A stretch of DNA of 23,708 bases. Origin: Desulfosarcina sp. (GTDB lineage: Bacteria; Desulfobacterota; Desulfobacteria; Desulfobacterales; Desulfosarcinaceae). The translations under genes and the position numbers were made by a program. This document shows positions 15,989 through 23,708 of the stretch, in pieces; within the stretch, counting starts at the first letter, position 1; each line of letters starts with the position of its first letter. Location: contig DAOWNV010000006.1 of assembly GCA_030642405.1 (NCBI GenBank), positions 1 through 23,708 of the forward strand. The letters are read 5' to 3'. The notes under the pieces were generated by a model. It was not told the origin of the DNA. It ran no database searches and saw nothing but the letters and a program-made list of their open reading frames with translations.

Positions 15989-16027
15989 TTATTTTTTCTC
16001 CATATTTACTGTTTTTTTCCTATCTAC

Positions 16028-16033
16028 TTTATA
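16028..16033 (-). promoter_or_regulatory. Candidate -10 box for yqgE
   Basis: TATAAA on the minus strand lies about 40 bases before yqgE. No convincing -35 is present (TTGTTG at an 18-base spacing is the best). Confidence 0.28.
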
Positions 16034-16062
16034 GGCCAATTGGCTCAAAGGCAACAAAAAGC

Positions 16063-16091
16063 TTGACTTGCAGCAACCCCCCCTGTTAGTG
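16063..16091 (+). promoter_or_regulatory. Candidate promoter of the ilv operon
   Basis: TTGACT (16063-16068) is a good -35 box, but the expected -10 position (around 16085-16091, GTTAGTG) matches poorly. An inverted repeat GTTAGT/ACTAAC (16085-16106) covers the likely start of transcription and may be an operator or the first stem of the leader RNA. Confidence 0.3.
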
Positions 16092-16121
16092 GAAAGAGAG
16101 ACTAACTTGGAATTATATTAA

Positions 16122-16223
16122 ATGAAAAATATTCGCACTCTTATTAACATCTTTGGTCTTATTACCGTCCTCGTTGTGGGTCTCCTAATCCACCACGAGG
16201 AAGCGGATGCGATAATGGCTTAA
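16122..16223 (+). CDS. Leader peptide of the ilv operon attenuator
   Basis: A 33-residue open frame in which 14 residues are Ile (6), Leu (5) or Val (3), concentrated between residues 4 and 23 (for example LITVLVVGLLI). The composition matches the three end products of the downstream operon, as in enterobacterial ilv leader peptides, though the sequence itself is unrelated. It is a regulatory peptide, not a functional protein: ribosomes slow at Ile/Leu/Val codons when the cognate charged tRNAs are scarce. The stop lies 24 bases before the attenuator stem and the last codons form one arm of the antiterminator. The ribosome binding site is weak (GGA about 10 bases upstream). Confidence 0.88.
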   Translation: MKNIRTLINIFGLITVLVVGLLIHHEEADAIMA

Positions 16224-16259
16224 AGCAGCCAACAAAAAAAACAGAAAAACCGTTATCGC
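16169..16259 (+). promoter_or_regulatory. Pause hairpin and antiterminator of the ilv attenuator
   Basis: Two competing structures are visible. The first (1:2) pairs CCTCGTTGTGG (16169-16179) with CCACCACGAGG (16190-16200), 10 of 11 bases, inside the Val/Leu/Ile-rich part of the leader. The second (antiterminator, 2:3) pairs GCGATAATGG (16209-16218), the last codons of the leader peptide, with CCGTTATCGC (16250-16259), 10 bp with one G-U. The second uses the 5' arm of the terminator. A ribosome stalled at codons 16-23 leaves 16209-16218 free to form it; one that reaches the stop covers that arm. Confidence 0.78.
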
Positions 16260-16286
16260 CTCCAAAGGCGGTAACGGTTTTTTTTT
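16248..16286 (+). terminator. Attenuator (intrinsic terminator) before ilvD
   Basis: AACCGTTATCGCC (16248-16260) pairs with GGCGGTAACGGTT (16267-16279), 13 bp with one G-U, around the loop TCCAAA. Nine T follow (16278-16286). It stands between the leader peptide and ilvD, so it ends transcription unless the antiterminator forms. Confidence 0.93.
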
Positions 16287-16359
16287 GTCTTCTACTTGTA
16301 AAGCTTAAGAACAAAAATCAGGCGTTTGCCGTGATGGGATAGAAAGGATAGCGCAGAGG

Positions 16360-18027
16360 ATGAAAAGCGATATTGCAAAATCGGGAATCGAACGGGCGCC
16401 ACACCGCGCCCTTTTCAAAGCCATGGGATACACGGATACGGAAATACAAAGACCTTTAGTAGGCGTTGCCAATTCATTCAACACAGCCATTCCCGGCCAT
16501 GTTCATCTAAACACCATCGCCCAAGCTGTCAAATCGGGAATTTATATGGCCGGCGGGACACCGGTGGAATTCGGAACCATAGGTATCTGCGACGGTATCG
16601 CCATGAACCATACAGGAATGAAATATTCCTTGGCCAGCCGAGAGCTCATCGCCGACTCCATCGAAGTCATGGTCACCGGGCATGCCCTGGACGCCATAGT
16701 CATGATCCCCAATTGTGACAAAATCGTTCCGGGTATGTTGATGGCAGCGGCCCGATTGGACCTACCAACCATTTTCATCAGCGGCGGCCCCATGCTTGCG
16801 GGTGAACACCCGGAAAAGCCGGGCGAAAAAATTGACCTGATCACGGTCTTTGAATCTGTTGGCGCAGTAAAAGCCGGGAAAATGGACGAAAATCAATTGG
16901 CAGCCATCGAAAACGCTGCCTGCCCGACCTGCGGTTCCTGTTCAGGTATGTTCACTGCTAATTCCATGAATTGTTTGACTGAGGTGATCGGTATGGGACT
17001 TCCTGGAAACGGCACCATTCCCGCCGTCTACGCTGCCCGTGTCCGACTGGCCAAACAGGCCGGCATCCAAATCATGGACCTTTGGGAAAAACAGATCACC
17101 GCAAGACGAATCATGACCCCTGAAGCATTTCACAATGCGCTGACCGTTGACATGGCATTGGGCTGCTCCACCAATACAGTTCTCCACTTGCCGGCAATCG
17201 CTGCCGAAGCCGATGTACCCCTGGACCTGAATCAGATCAATGAAATCAGCGGTAAAACACCTCACATCTGTTCATTGAGCCCCGGCGGCGCTCACCACAT
17301 ACAGGACCTGAATCGGGCCGGCGGCATCAGTGCCATCCTAAAATCACTGGCGAACGCAGGATTGATTGACGCCGATTGTCTTACGGTCACCGGAAAAACC
17401 GTAGCTAAAAACACAGAGCGGTCGCCGATACTGGATCCTGAAGTAATACGCCCCTTGGACACTCCCTATCACCGACAGGGCGGGCTTGCAGTTCTTCACG
17501 GGAATCTGGCACCCGATGGATGCGTTGTCAAACAATCGGCCGTTCTCGATGAAATGATGCGCCATGAAGGCCCGGCAAGAGTTTTCGACACTGAAGAGGA
17601 AGCAACCGAAGCCATAATGAAAGGCCTGATTAATAAAGGTGATGTCATCGTTGTACGGTATGAAGGACCGATGGGGGGACCTGGGATGCGTGAAATGCTC
17701 ACCCCCACCTCAGCCATCGCCGGCATGGAACTCGACGCACACGTCGCCCTGATTACAGACGGCCGTTTTTCAGGAGGGTCGAGAGGAGCGGCTATCGGAC
17801 ACATTTCGCCGGAAGCAGCCAAGGGCGGCCCTATCGCCATCGTCAGAAAAGGAGACTGGATCGCCATCGACATTCCTGAGAAAAAGATTACACTGAAGAT
17901 ATCCGATGACGAAATTGATCGACGCCTGGCAGATTGGCAGGCACCCGAACCAAAGATTCGCCACGGCTACATGGCCCGATACGCCCGACAGGTGTCGTCG
18001 GCCAGCCAAGGAGCGGTAGTAAGGTAA
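16360..18027 (+). CDS. ilvD: Dihydroxy-acid dehydratase
   Basis: Third common step of isoleucine/valine synthesis: dehydration of dihydroxy acids to 2-keto acids using an iron-sulfur cluster and Mg. The 555 residues cover the whole IlvD/Edd fold. Conserved cysteines are Cys119 (MIPNCDK) and Cys188/191/194 (ACPTCGSCSGMF). Near residue 45 the sequence is PGHVHL, as in the E. coli enzyme, rather than the PCN motif that supplies a third ligand in [2Fe-2S] types. I infer an oxygen-labile [4Fe-4S] enzyme, fitting an anaerobe. The C-terminal active-site loop TDGRFSGGSRG is present. The ATG at 16360 has GAGG directly before it and AAGGA further upstream. First structural gene after the attenuator; ilvB follows 12 bases later. 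Confidence 0.98.
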   Translation: MKSDIAKSGIERAPHRALFKAMGYTDTEIQRPLVGVANSFNTAIPGHVHLNTIAQAVKSGIYMAGGTPVEFGTIGICDGIAMNHTGMKYSLASRELIADSIEVMVTGHALDAIVMIPNCDKIVPGMLMAAARLDLPTIFISGGPMLAGEHPEKPGEKIDLITVFESVGAVKAGKMDENQLAAIENAACPTCGSCSGMFTANSMNCLTEVIGMGLPGNGTIPAVYAARVRLAKQAGIQIMDLWEKQITARRIMTPEAFHNALTVDMALGCSTNTVLHLPAIAAEADVPLDLNQINEISGKTPHICSLSPGGAHHIQDLNRAGGISAILKSLANAGLIDADCLTVTGKTVAKNTERSPILDPEVIRPLDTPYHRQGGLAVLHGNLAPDGCVVKQSAVLDEMMRHEGPARVFDTEEEATEAIMKGLINKGDVIVVRYEGPMGGPGMREMLTPTSAIAGMELDAHVALITDGRFSGGSRGAAIGHISPEAAKGGPIAIVRKGDWIAIDIPEKKITLKISDDEIDRRLADWQAPEPKIRHGYMARYARQVSSASQGAVVR

Positions 18028-18039
18028 GGAATAATACAA

Positions 18040-19725
18040 ATGAAACTCACCGGTGCTCAGATCTTAATGAAAGTCCTCAAGGAAGAGGGTGTGGATGCAA
18101 TTTTTGGATTCCCAGGCGGAGCAACGATCGACATACATGATAAACTAGAAGAAACTGATATCCGACACTATCTGGTGCGTCATGAACAGGCTGCCGTCCA
18201 TGCGGCGGACGGATACGCCCGCGTAACGGGAAAGGTGGGCGTGTGCCTTGTTACCTCAGGGCCTGGGGCCACTAATGCCGTTACAGGTATAGCCACCGCC
18301 TATTTGGATTCCATCCCTTTGGTGATCATTTCCGGACAGGTCCCCACCCACCTTATCGGCAACGACGCTTTTCAGGAAGTCGACATCGTCGGCATCACCC
18401 GTCCCTGTACCAAACACAACTATCTGGTTCCCTCGGTCCAAGATCTTGCCAGGATTATCAAAGAGGCCTTCCACATCGCTCGTTCAGGTCGGCCGGGTCC
18501 GGTGCTGGTGGACATCCCGAAAAACGTTCAGCAGGCAATGACCGACTTCAAACCTGAACAAAAAGTAAAACTGAAATCCTACCACCCCACGTATAAACCC
18601 AATATCAAGCAGTTACGCAAAATGGTGGAGATGATCAAGGCGGCAAAACGGCCGCTTATCTTTGCCGGGGGCGGTGTCATTCTCTCCAACGGGTCCGAAC
18701 AATTAACCCGGCTGGCCCGTAGCACCAAAATTCCAGTAACTATGTCTCTCATGGGACTGGGGGCATTTCCGGGCTCCGACCCTCTTTCGCTGGGAATGCT
18801 GGGTATGCATGGCACCTACCGGGCCAATATGAGTACCGGCCAATGTGATCTTCTCATCGGCATCGGTGTCCGTTTTGACGACAGGGTTACCGGCAAGACA
18901 GACGCCTTCGCGTCTCAGGCAAAAATCATCCACATCGATATTGATCCTGCGTCCATCCGCAAAAATGTACCGGTAAGTATTCCTATTGTGGGAGACTGCA
19001 AAACCAGTCTCGAAGTTCTTAACCGGTTTCTGGAGGAAGAAGACCTGGAGCTGTTGACAAATAATAGGGGGCTCTGGCTGGATTTGATCGATCGGTGGAA
19101 ACAGGACCACAAGCTAGCCTATACGCAGGAAGAGGAGATCAAGCCCCAGTTTGTCGTGGAAAAACTCTATGAACTGACCAAAGGGAAAGCCATAATCACC
19201 ACAGAGGTCGGCCAGAATCAAATGTGGGCGGCCCAGTATTATCATTTCGATCGGCCCGGGCATTTCGTCACATCCGGTGGCCTGGGCACCATGGGATTCG
19301 GTCTACCGGCAGCCCTTGGCGCCCAGGTAGCATTTCCCGATGCGTTGGTCGTGGATGTAGCCGGCGACGGTAGTATTCAGATGAACATTCAGGAAATGGC
19401 CACGGCCCTGCAGTATCAGCTCCCCGTAAAAGTGGTGATCCTGAACAATTGCTACCTCGGCATGGTCCGCCAATGGCAGGAACTCTTTTACGATAAACGA
19501 TACGCTTGCACGTGCATGGATCATGCACCTGATTTCGTAAAATTGGCACAAGCCTTCGGAGCCGTTGGACTGCGGGCCACCCGACCTGAGGAGGTGGAAC
19601 CGGTTCTGAAACAAGGTTTGGATACACCAGGGCCGGTAATCATGGACTTCAGGGTCTCCAAGGAAGAATGCGTTTATCCCATGGTGCCGGCAGGAGCGCC
19701 CATAACGGAAATGCTACTGGTATAA
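18040..19725 (+). CDS. ilvB: Acetolactate synthase, catalytic (large) subunit
   Basis: Thiamine diphosphate enzyme that condenses pyruvate with pyruvate or 2-oxobutyrate, the committed step of valine/leucine and isoleucine synthesis. The 561-residue length fits the biosynthetic enzyme. The catalytic Glu49 is in VRHEQAAVHAADGYAR, the FAD-contact region is in the middle domain, and the thiamine-diphosphate motif starts at GDGS (442-445) and ends with NN near 469. AAGGAA lies 8 bases before the ATG. It follows ilvD by 12 bases and is partnered by the regulatory subunit gene 66 bases downstream. Confidence 0.97.
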   Translation: MKLTGAQILMKVLKEEGVDAIFGFPGGATIDIHDKLEETDIRHYLVRHEQAAVHAADGYARVTGKVGVCLVTSGPGATNAVTGIATAYLDSIPLVIISGQVPTHLIGNDAFQEVDIVGITRPCTKHNYLVPSVQDLARIIKEAFHIARSGRPGPVLVDIPKNVQQAMTDFKPEQKVKLKSYHPTYKPNIKQLRKMVEMIKAAKRPLIFAGGGVILSNGSEQLTRLARSTKIPVTMSLMGLGAFPGSDPLSLGMLGMHGTYRANMSTGQCDLLIGIGVRFDDRVTGKTDAFASQAKIIHIDIDPASIRKNVPVSIPIVGDCKTSLEVLNRFLEEEDLELLTNNRGLWLDLIDRWKQDHKLAYTQEEEIKPQFVVEKLYELTKGKAIITTEVGQNQMWAAQYYHFDRPGHFVTSGGLGTMGFGLPAALGAQVAFPDALVVDVAGDGSIQMNIQEMATALQYQLPVKVVILNNCYLGMVRQWQELFYDKRYACTCMDHAPDFVKLAQAFGAVGLRATRPEEVEPVLKQGLDTPGPVIMDFRVSKEECVYPMVPAGAPITEMLLV

Positions 19726-19791
19726 CACCCATTTTTTCTCATTGTGTCTACCTTCCAGGAAAACTGGAGTTTATAAAGATGGAGGAGTAAA

Positions 19792-20280
19792 ATGGCAGAA
19801 GAAAAACACATTCTAACCATGTTGGTGGACAATGAACCCGGTGTTCTTTCGAGAATCGTCGGCTTGTTCAGTGGCCGCGGATTCAACATCGAAAGTTTGT
19901 GTGTGGCCGAGACCATTGATCCCAGGGCATCCAGGATCACCATCGTCACCAAAGCCAACGAAACGCTTGTTGAGCAGATCGAAAAACAGCTTAGAAAACT
20001 TATCAATGTAATCAAGCTCAGGGATCTTACCGGGTCCAAATCCGTTCAACGAGAAATGGCACTGATCTGTGTGCGGGCCAAACCGGACAACCGAGACGAA
20101 ATTCTCCGAATGGTCGACATCTTCAGATGCAAGATTGTCGATGTGGGACCAGAGTACTATATCATCGAGGCTACCGGTACCAATGAAAAGATGAATGCCC
20201 TGATCAACTTGCTCAAGCCCATCGGCATAAAAAAAATTGCGAAAACAGGAACAATCGCCCTGTTCAGAGAACCCAACTAA
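19792..20280 (+). CDS. ilvN: Acetolactate synthase, regulatory (small) subunit
   Basis: A 162-residue regulatory partner of IlvB, needed for full activity and valine feedback inhibition. The N-terminal ACT domain (about residues 5-78) has the effector-binding loop DNEPGVLSRIVGLFSGRGFNIESL, and the C-terminal ALS_ss domain carries the usual REMALICVRA segment. Length and both domains match IlvN/IlvH of the long type. A strong Shine-Dalgarno (GGAGGAG, 5 bases) precedes the ATG at 19792. The symbol could equally be ilvH; I use ilvN only for the role. Confidence 0.96.
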   Translation: MAEEKHILTMLVDNEPGVLSRIVGLFSGRGFNIESLCVAETIDPRASRITIVTKANETLVEQIEKQLRKLINVIKLRDLTGSKSVQREMALICVRAKPDNRDEILRMVDIFRCKIVDVGPEYYIIEATGTNEKMNALINLLKPIGIKKIAKTGTIALFREPN

Positions 20281-20374
20281 TGTACCTGGGTATGCTGGTA
20301 GAGCAAGTGACGTCGAGAAAGAAACATTAACCTTTGTATTTAAAAACATTGAAAAACAAATCAAGGAGTATAAG

Positions 20375-21424
20375 ATGGCGGATATCGATTTTGGAGGAAC
20401 CATAGAAGAAGTGGTTACATCCGAGGAATTTACTCTTCAGAAAGCCAGGGAGGTGCTGAAAAACGAGACGGTGGCCGTACTCGGCTATGGTGTTCAGGGA
20501 CCGGGCCAGGCATTGAATATGAGAGACAACGAAATTGCAGTGATCATAGGACAGCGTGAAGGCACGGCTTCCTGGGACAAAGCCGTGGCCGACGGGTTCG
20601 CACCTGGTCAAACCTTGTTTCCCATCGAAGAAGCTGCAAAAAAAGCCACGGTCATTCAATATCTGCTTTCCGATGCCGGACAGGTGACCATGTGGCCAAC
20701 AATCAAAGAGTGCCTCAACAAAGGTGACGCTCTCTATTTCTCCCATGGTTTCGGCATCGTATACAGGGATCAGACCGGCATCTTCCCACCTGAGAATATC
20801 GACGTCATGCTGGCCGCACCCAAAGGCTCCGGCACAACGGTGAGAACCAATTTTCTGGACGGAAGCGGCATCAACTCCAGCTTTGCCGTTCACCAGGACT
20901 ATACCGGTCGCGCCAAGGAGAGAACCCTCGCCTTGGGGATCGCCATCGGTTCCGGCTACCTGTTCCCCACCACCTTTGAAAAAGAGGTATACAGTGACCT
21001 GACCGGAGAAAGAGGCGTTCTCATGGGATGTTTGGCCGGCGTCATGGATGCTCAGTACAACGTGCTTCGCAAGAACGGACATAGCCCCAGTGAAGCTTTT
21101 AACGAAACCGTGGAAGAACTGACCCAGAGCCTCATTCGACTTGTCGCCCAAAACGGTATGGATTGGATGTATGCCAACTGCAGCACCACCGCCCAACGCG
21201 GCGCCCTTGACTGGGCTCCACGCTTTAAAGATGCCGTGGCCCCCGTTTTTGAACAGTTGTACGAAAGCGTAATCACCGGTGAGGAAACGCGACGAACAAT
21301 AGACTGCAACAGCGCTCCGGATTACCGGGAGCGGCTGGATGAGGAACTTAAAGCCATTCACGATTCAGAAATGTGGCGGGCCGGTGCGGCTGTCCGCTCC
21401 CTTCGGCCGGAAAATCGGAGATAA
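20375..21424 (+). CDS. ilvC: Ketol-acid reductoisomerase, class I, atypical clade
   Basis: Converts acetolactate or acetohydroxybutyrate to the dihydroxy acid using NAD(P)H and Mg. The 349 residues fit the short class I enzyme. The nucleotide-binding motif is GYGVQGPGQALNMRD (37-51) where the usual form is GxGxQGHAxALNLxDSG, and the cofactor loop is GQREGTASW (59-67). Catalytic-region motifs FSHGFGIVY, APKGSG, YSDLTGERG and NCSTTAQRGALDW are intact. From memory this sub-type is shared with Bacteroidetes-like enzymes. The frame stays open upstream into ilvN, but AGGAG 7 bases before the ATG at 20375 and the usual N-terminus fix the start. It ends in tandem TAA TAA codons, with the next gene starting immediately. 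Confidence 0.96.
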   Translation: MADIDFGGTIEEVVTSEEFTLQKAREVLKNETVAVLGYGVQGPGQALNMRDNEIAVIIGQREGTASWDKAVADGFAPGQTLFPIEEAAKKATVIQYLLSDAGQVTMWPTIKECLNKGDALYFSHGFGIVYRDQTGIFPPENIDVMLAAPKGSGTTVRTNFLDGSGINSSFAVHQDYTGRAKERTLALGIAIGSGYLFPTTFEKEVYSDLTGERGVLMGCLAGVMDAQYNVLRKNGHSPSEAFNETVEELTQSLIRLVAQNGMDWMYANCSTTAQRGALDWAPRFKDAVAPVFEQLYESVITGEETRRTIDCNSAPDYRERLDEELKAIHDSEMWRAGAAVRSLRPENRR

Positions 21425-21427
21425 TAA

Positions 21428-23017
21428 GTGAAACCCATCTTCATCTATGACACCACGCTGAGAGACGGCACACAGGGAGAAAATGTCACCTTCACTGCCG
21501 ACGAGAAGTTGAAGATCGCCATGCGCCTGGATGAAATGGGCATCCATTACATCGAAGGCGGATGGCCCGGCTCCAACCCGAGGGACATGCGATTTTTCGA
21601 TCTTGCCAAACGAGAAAGATTCCAATCCGCCAAAATAACGGCCTTTGGCTCTACCCGGAAGCCTGGAATCAAGGCAGCCGACGATCCCAACCTGAAGGCA
21701 ATCATCGAAAGCGGCACGCCTGTAGCCGCCATCTTCGGGAAAAGCTGGCCTCTGCACGTACAATCCATAATGAACAATACGCTGGAAGAGAATCTGGCCA
21801 TGATCAACGAAAGTGTGGAACATCTCAAAACCAACGGAAGAGAGGTCGTCTACGATGCGGAACACTTTTTCGACGGGTTCAAGGCTGACTCCGCGTATGC
21901 AGAAAAAACACTGATGGCTGCTTTTGATGCCGGCGCTGACTTTTTGGTCCTTTGCGATACCAACGGAGGCTCCCTGCCCCACGAAGTGGAAACCATTACC
22001 CGCTCAGTTGCAGCCTCACTTAAACAGCATGCGGGTGACAATAAAAGTGTAAAACTGGGTATCCATACACATAACGACTGCGGTATGGCAGCGGCCAACA
22101 CCATCGCCGCTGTCAACTGCGGCGCCGTCATGGTCCACGGGACCATCAACGGTTACGGAGAACGCTGCGGAAACGCGGATCTGACCACCATAATACCCGT
22201 TCTCAGCGCCAAAATGAAACGACCATGCATTCCCGAAAACAAATTGAGCGGTCTGAAAAGCCTCTCACGTTATGTCAGCGAAACAGCAAATATCGTACCT
22301 CAAAATACCCGCCCCTTTGTAGGGAAAAGTGCCTTCGCCCACAAGGGCGGTATTCATGTCAGTGCCATTATGAAGGAATCAAGGGCTTACGAGCATTTGG
22401 AACCTGAAGTCGTCGGCAATCAGAGGCGGGTGCTCATATCTGACCTGGCCGGTAAAAGCAACGTGGAATACAAGGCGGAAGAGATGGGCATCAACTTGTG
22501 CGCCAACGGATGTGACAGCAAAACAATTGTTGCGGCCATCAAGCAGATGGAGGATGAAGGTTACCAGTTCGATGTTGCGGACGGATCATTTAAAATCATG
22601 CTGGAAAAATTCACAAATCAATTTAGACCATTGTTCGACCTGGAGTCTTTTCGAGTCACCATCGAAAAGGACAAGGATTTTCCGTGCAGTGCTCACGCCA
22701 CCATAAAAATATCCGTTGGGGATACGCAAGAAATCACTGCCGCAGAAGGGCTAGGCCCTGTTAGTGCATTGGATAATGCCTTGCGAAAGGCCCTTGGTAA
22801 CTTTTACCCAAATTTGGACACCATGCAACTTGTGGATTTTAAAGTTCGTGTGGTGGATGGCCGAGATGGTACGGGAGCCAAGGTACGGGTTTTTATCGAA
22901 TCGAGGGATAAGGACCGAATCTGGAGCACCATAGGTGTTTCCGAAGATATTATCGAGGCCAGTTGGCAGGCTTTAGCCGACAGTTTTCAATATAAACTAT
23001 CAAAAGAAGCCGAATAG
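21428..23017 (+). CDS. cimA: (R)-citramalate synthase
   Basis: A 529-residue enzyme of the DRE-TIM metallolyase family. It condenses pyruvate with acetyl-CoA to citramalate, starting the threonine-independent route to 2-oxobutyrate and isoleucine. The catalytic barrel begins DTTLRDGTQGENV (Arg12, Asp13), and metal ligands are in GIHTHNDCGM (His213, His215). The C-terminal LeuA-type regulatory domain (about 395-525) implies feedback control, usually by isoleucine. Sequence features such as YIEGGWPGSNPRD and GTINGYGERCGNADL separate this long CimA type from LeuA, which lies separately downstream. The start is GTG, right after the double stop of ilvC, with GGAG 7 bases upstream. No ilvA is in the window, consistent with the citramalate route. 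Confidence 0.93.
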   Translation: MKPIFIYDTTLRDGTQGENVTFTADEKLKIAMRLDEMGIHYIEGGWPGSNPRDMRFFDLAKRERFQSAKITAFGSTRKPGIKAADDPNLKAIIESGTPVAAIFGKSWPLHVQSIMNNTLEENLAMINESVEHLKTNGREVVYDAEHFFDGFKADSAYAEKTLMAAFDAGADFLVLCDTNGGSLPHEVETITRSVAASLKQHAGDNKSVKLGIHTHNDCGMAAANTIAAVNCGAVMVHGTINGYGERCGNADLTTIIPVLSAKMKRPCIPENKLSGLKSLSRYVSETANIVPQNTRPFVGKSAFAHKGGIHVSAIMKESRAYEHLEPEVVGNQRRVLISDLAGKSNVEYKAEEMGINLCANGCDSKTIVAAIKQMEDEGYQFDVADGSFKIMLEKFTNQFRPLFDLESFRVTIEKDKDFPCSAHATIKISVGDTQEITAAEGLGPVSALDNALRKALGNFYPNLDTMQLVDFKVRVVDGRDGTGAKVRVFIESRDKDRIWSTIGVSEDIIEASWQALADSFQYKLSKEAE

Positions 23018-23268
23018 CTGACTTTGCAGAAACAACTATCAAAATAGAAAGCCCAAACCAAATGTACCCATCTGTCACCACAAAGGAAAGTATCAATGCC
23101 GCGGGAATGGCCGACAACCCTACCCCGCGGCCCATGCTTGGTAATTCCTGAGCCCCCTTTTTCTCCGATTTCATCAATTTCAATCCGTGCCGTTTTCCGG
23201 CATAGGCCAGGGCAGGAAAAAACTGCAATGCCCATCTACACACAAAACCTGTTAAAAGGAGCAGATCA
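23018..23268. other. cimA-leuA gap with a stem-loop; no clear gene
   Basis: An unusually long 251-base gap in an otherwise tight operon. It contains a perfect 8-bp inverted repeat GCCGCGGG (23098-23105) / CCCGCGGC (23124-23131) with an 18-base loop and no T run. On the minus strand a reading frame stays open across the gap and into the antisense of leuA. Within the gap that frame encodes about 75 residues with two hydrophobic stretches and natural-looking codon use, but no ribosome binding site was found. It may be a decayed gene remnant or chance. Confidence 0.4.
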
Positions 23269-23708
23269 ATGACAGATCGCGTTAAAATATTCGATACAAC
23301 CTTACGGGACGGCGAACAAAGCCCCGGTGCCAGTATGAACACCAATGAAAAACTGCGACTGGCGGTCCAGTTGGAAAAATTGGGCGTCGATATTATTGAA
23401 GCTGGATTTCCAGCTGCATCTGAGGGTGATTTCGAGGCGGTTTCCGAAATCGCAGGCAAGCTGAAACGAACGGAAGTGGCAGGGCTTGCAAGAACCGGAA
23501 AAGACGACATCGACCAGGCCTGGGGTGCTATCAAGCATGCAGCAAAACCCCGCATCCATACCTTCATCGCAACATCTGACCTCCATTTGAAGTATAAATT
23601 GAAAATGAGCCGGGAGGAGGTGTTGAAAGCGATAGTAGAAGCGGTAAAGTATTCCAAGACTTTTACCGACAACGTGGAATTTTCGTCGGAAGACGGCTCA
23701 AGAAGCGA
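23269..23708 (+). CDS. leuA: 2-isopropylmalate synthase, 5' part, truncated by window edge
   Basis: First committed enzyme of leucine biosynthesis, joining acetyl-CoA to 2-oxoisovalerate. Only the first 146 codons are inside the window. They show the family start VKIFDTTLRDGEQSPGASMN, then EKLGVDIIEAGFPAASEGDF and HTFIATSDLHLKYKL, typical of bacterial LeuA type 1 rather than CimA or homocitrate synthase. AGGAG lies 7 bases before the ATG. As the last visible gene of the operon it opens the leucine branch from the 2-oxoisovalerate made by IlvBNCD. Confidence 0.95.
   Translation, partial: MTDRVKIFDTTLRDGEQSPGASMNTNEKLRLAVQLEKLGVDIIEAGFPAASEGDFEAVSEIAGKLKRTEVAGLARTGKDDIDQAWGAIKHAAKPRIHTFIATSDLHLKYKLKMSREEVLKAIVEAVKYSKTFTDNVEFSSEDGSRS

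Noticed and set aside
20237..20374. N-terminal extension of ilvC overlapping ilvN
   Set aside because: The extension lies in another frame of ilvN, while a good Shine-Dalgarno and the family N-terminus place the start at 20375.
20327..21361. 344-codon minus-strand frame opposite ilvC
   Set aside because: Fully antisense to an intact ilvC with all motifs; no ribosome binding site or context.

Overview
The window looks like a chromosomal segment of a sulfate-reducer-type deltaproteobacterium (Desulfobacterota, Desulfobacterales-like). This is inferred from moderate GC, the gene neighbourhoods (Nif3 / zinc-ribbon coiled-coil protein / rnpB; dnaG-rpoD-tRNA; ilvD-ilvB-ilvN-ilvC-cimA-leuA), a YcaO-TPR protein and a bacterial dynamin beside a ParA. 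No phage, IS element, integron or CRISPR array was seen.

Left part (1-7045, all minus strand): the 5' half of RNase P RNA runs off the left edge. It is preceded by a zinc-ribbon coiled-coil protein and a Nif3-family protein. Next come a strong terminator, a CAU-anticodon tRNA, the primary sigma factor rpoD, primase dnaG (TTG start fixed by its ribosome binding site) and hisB. A good sigma-70 promoter lies between hisB and dnaG.

Middle (7233-15988): a plus-strand cluster holds a YcaO-TPR protein, a CopZ-like copper chaperone and the Cu(+) ATPase CopA. Facing it is a minus-strand two-gene unit, a dynamin-family GTPase translationally coupled to an orphan ParA. Beyond a roughly 280-base regulatory gap lies a tiny four-cysteine protein of 50 residues, closed by a two-way terminator, then the minus-strand yqgE.

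Right part (16063 to the end, plus strand): the branched-chain amino acid operon. It opens with a regulatory leader: a 33-residue peptide of which 14 residues are Ile, Leu or Val, a pause hairpin, an antiterminator arm covering the last codons of the peptide, and a 13-bp attenuator hairpin followed by nine T. Then follow ilvD, ilvB, ilvN, ilvC, cimA and the 5' third of leuA. CimA beside IlvBNCD means isoleucine can be made from pyruvate through citramalate, with LeuA opening the leucine branch. Charged-tRNA supply of all three amino acids would then control the whole set through one attenuator.

The most interesting items are the ilv attenuator, the dynamin/ParA pair, the YcaO-copper neighbourhood and the small cysteine protein.
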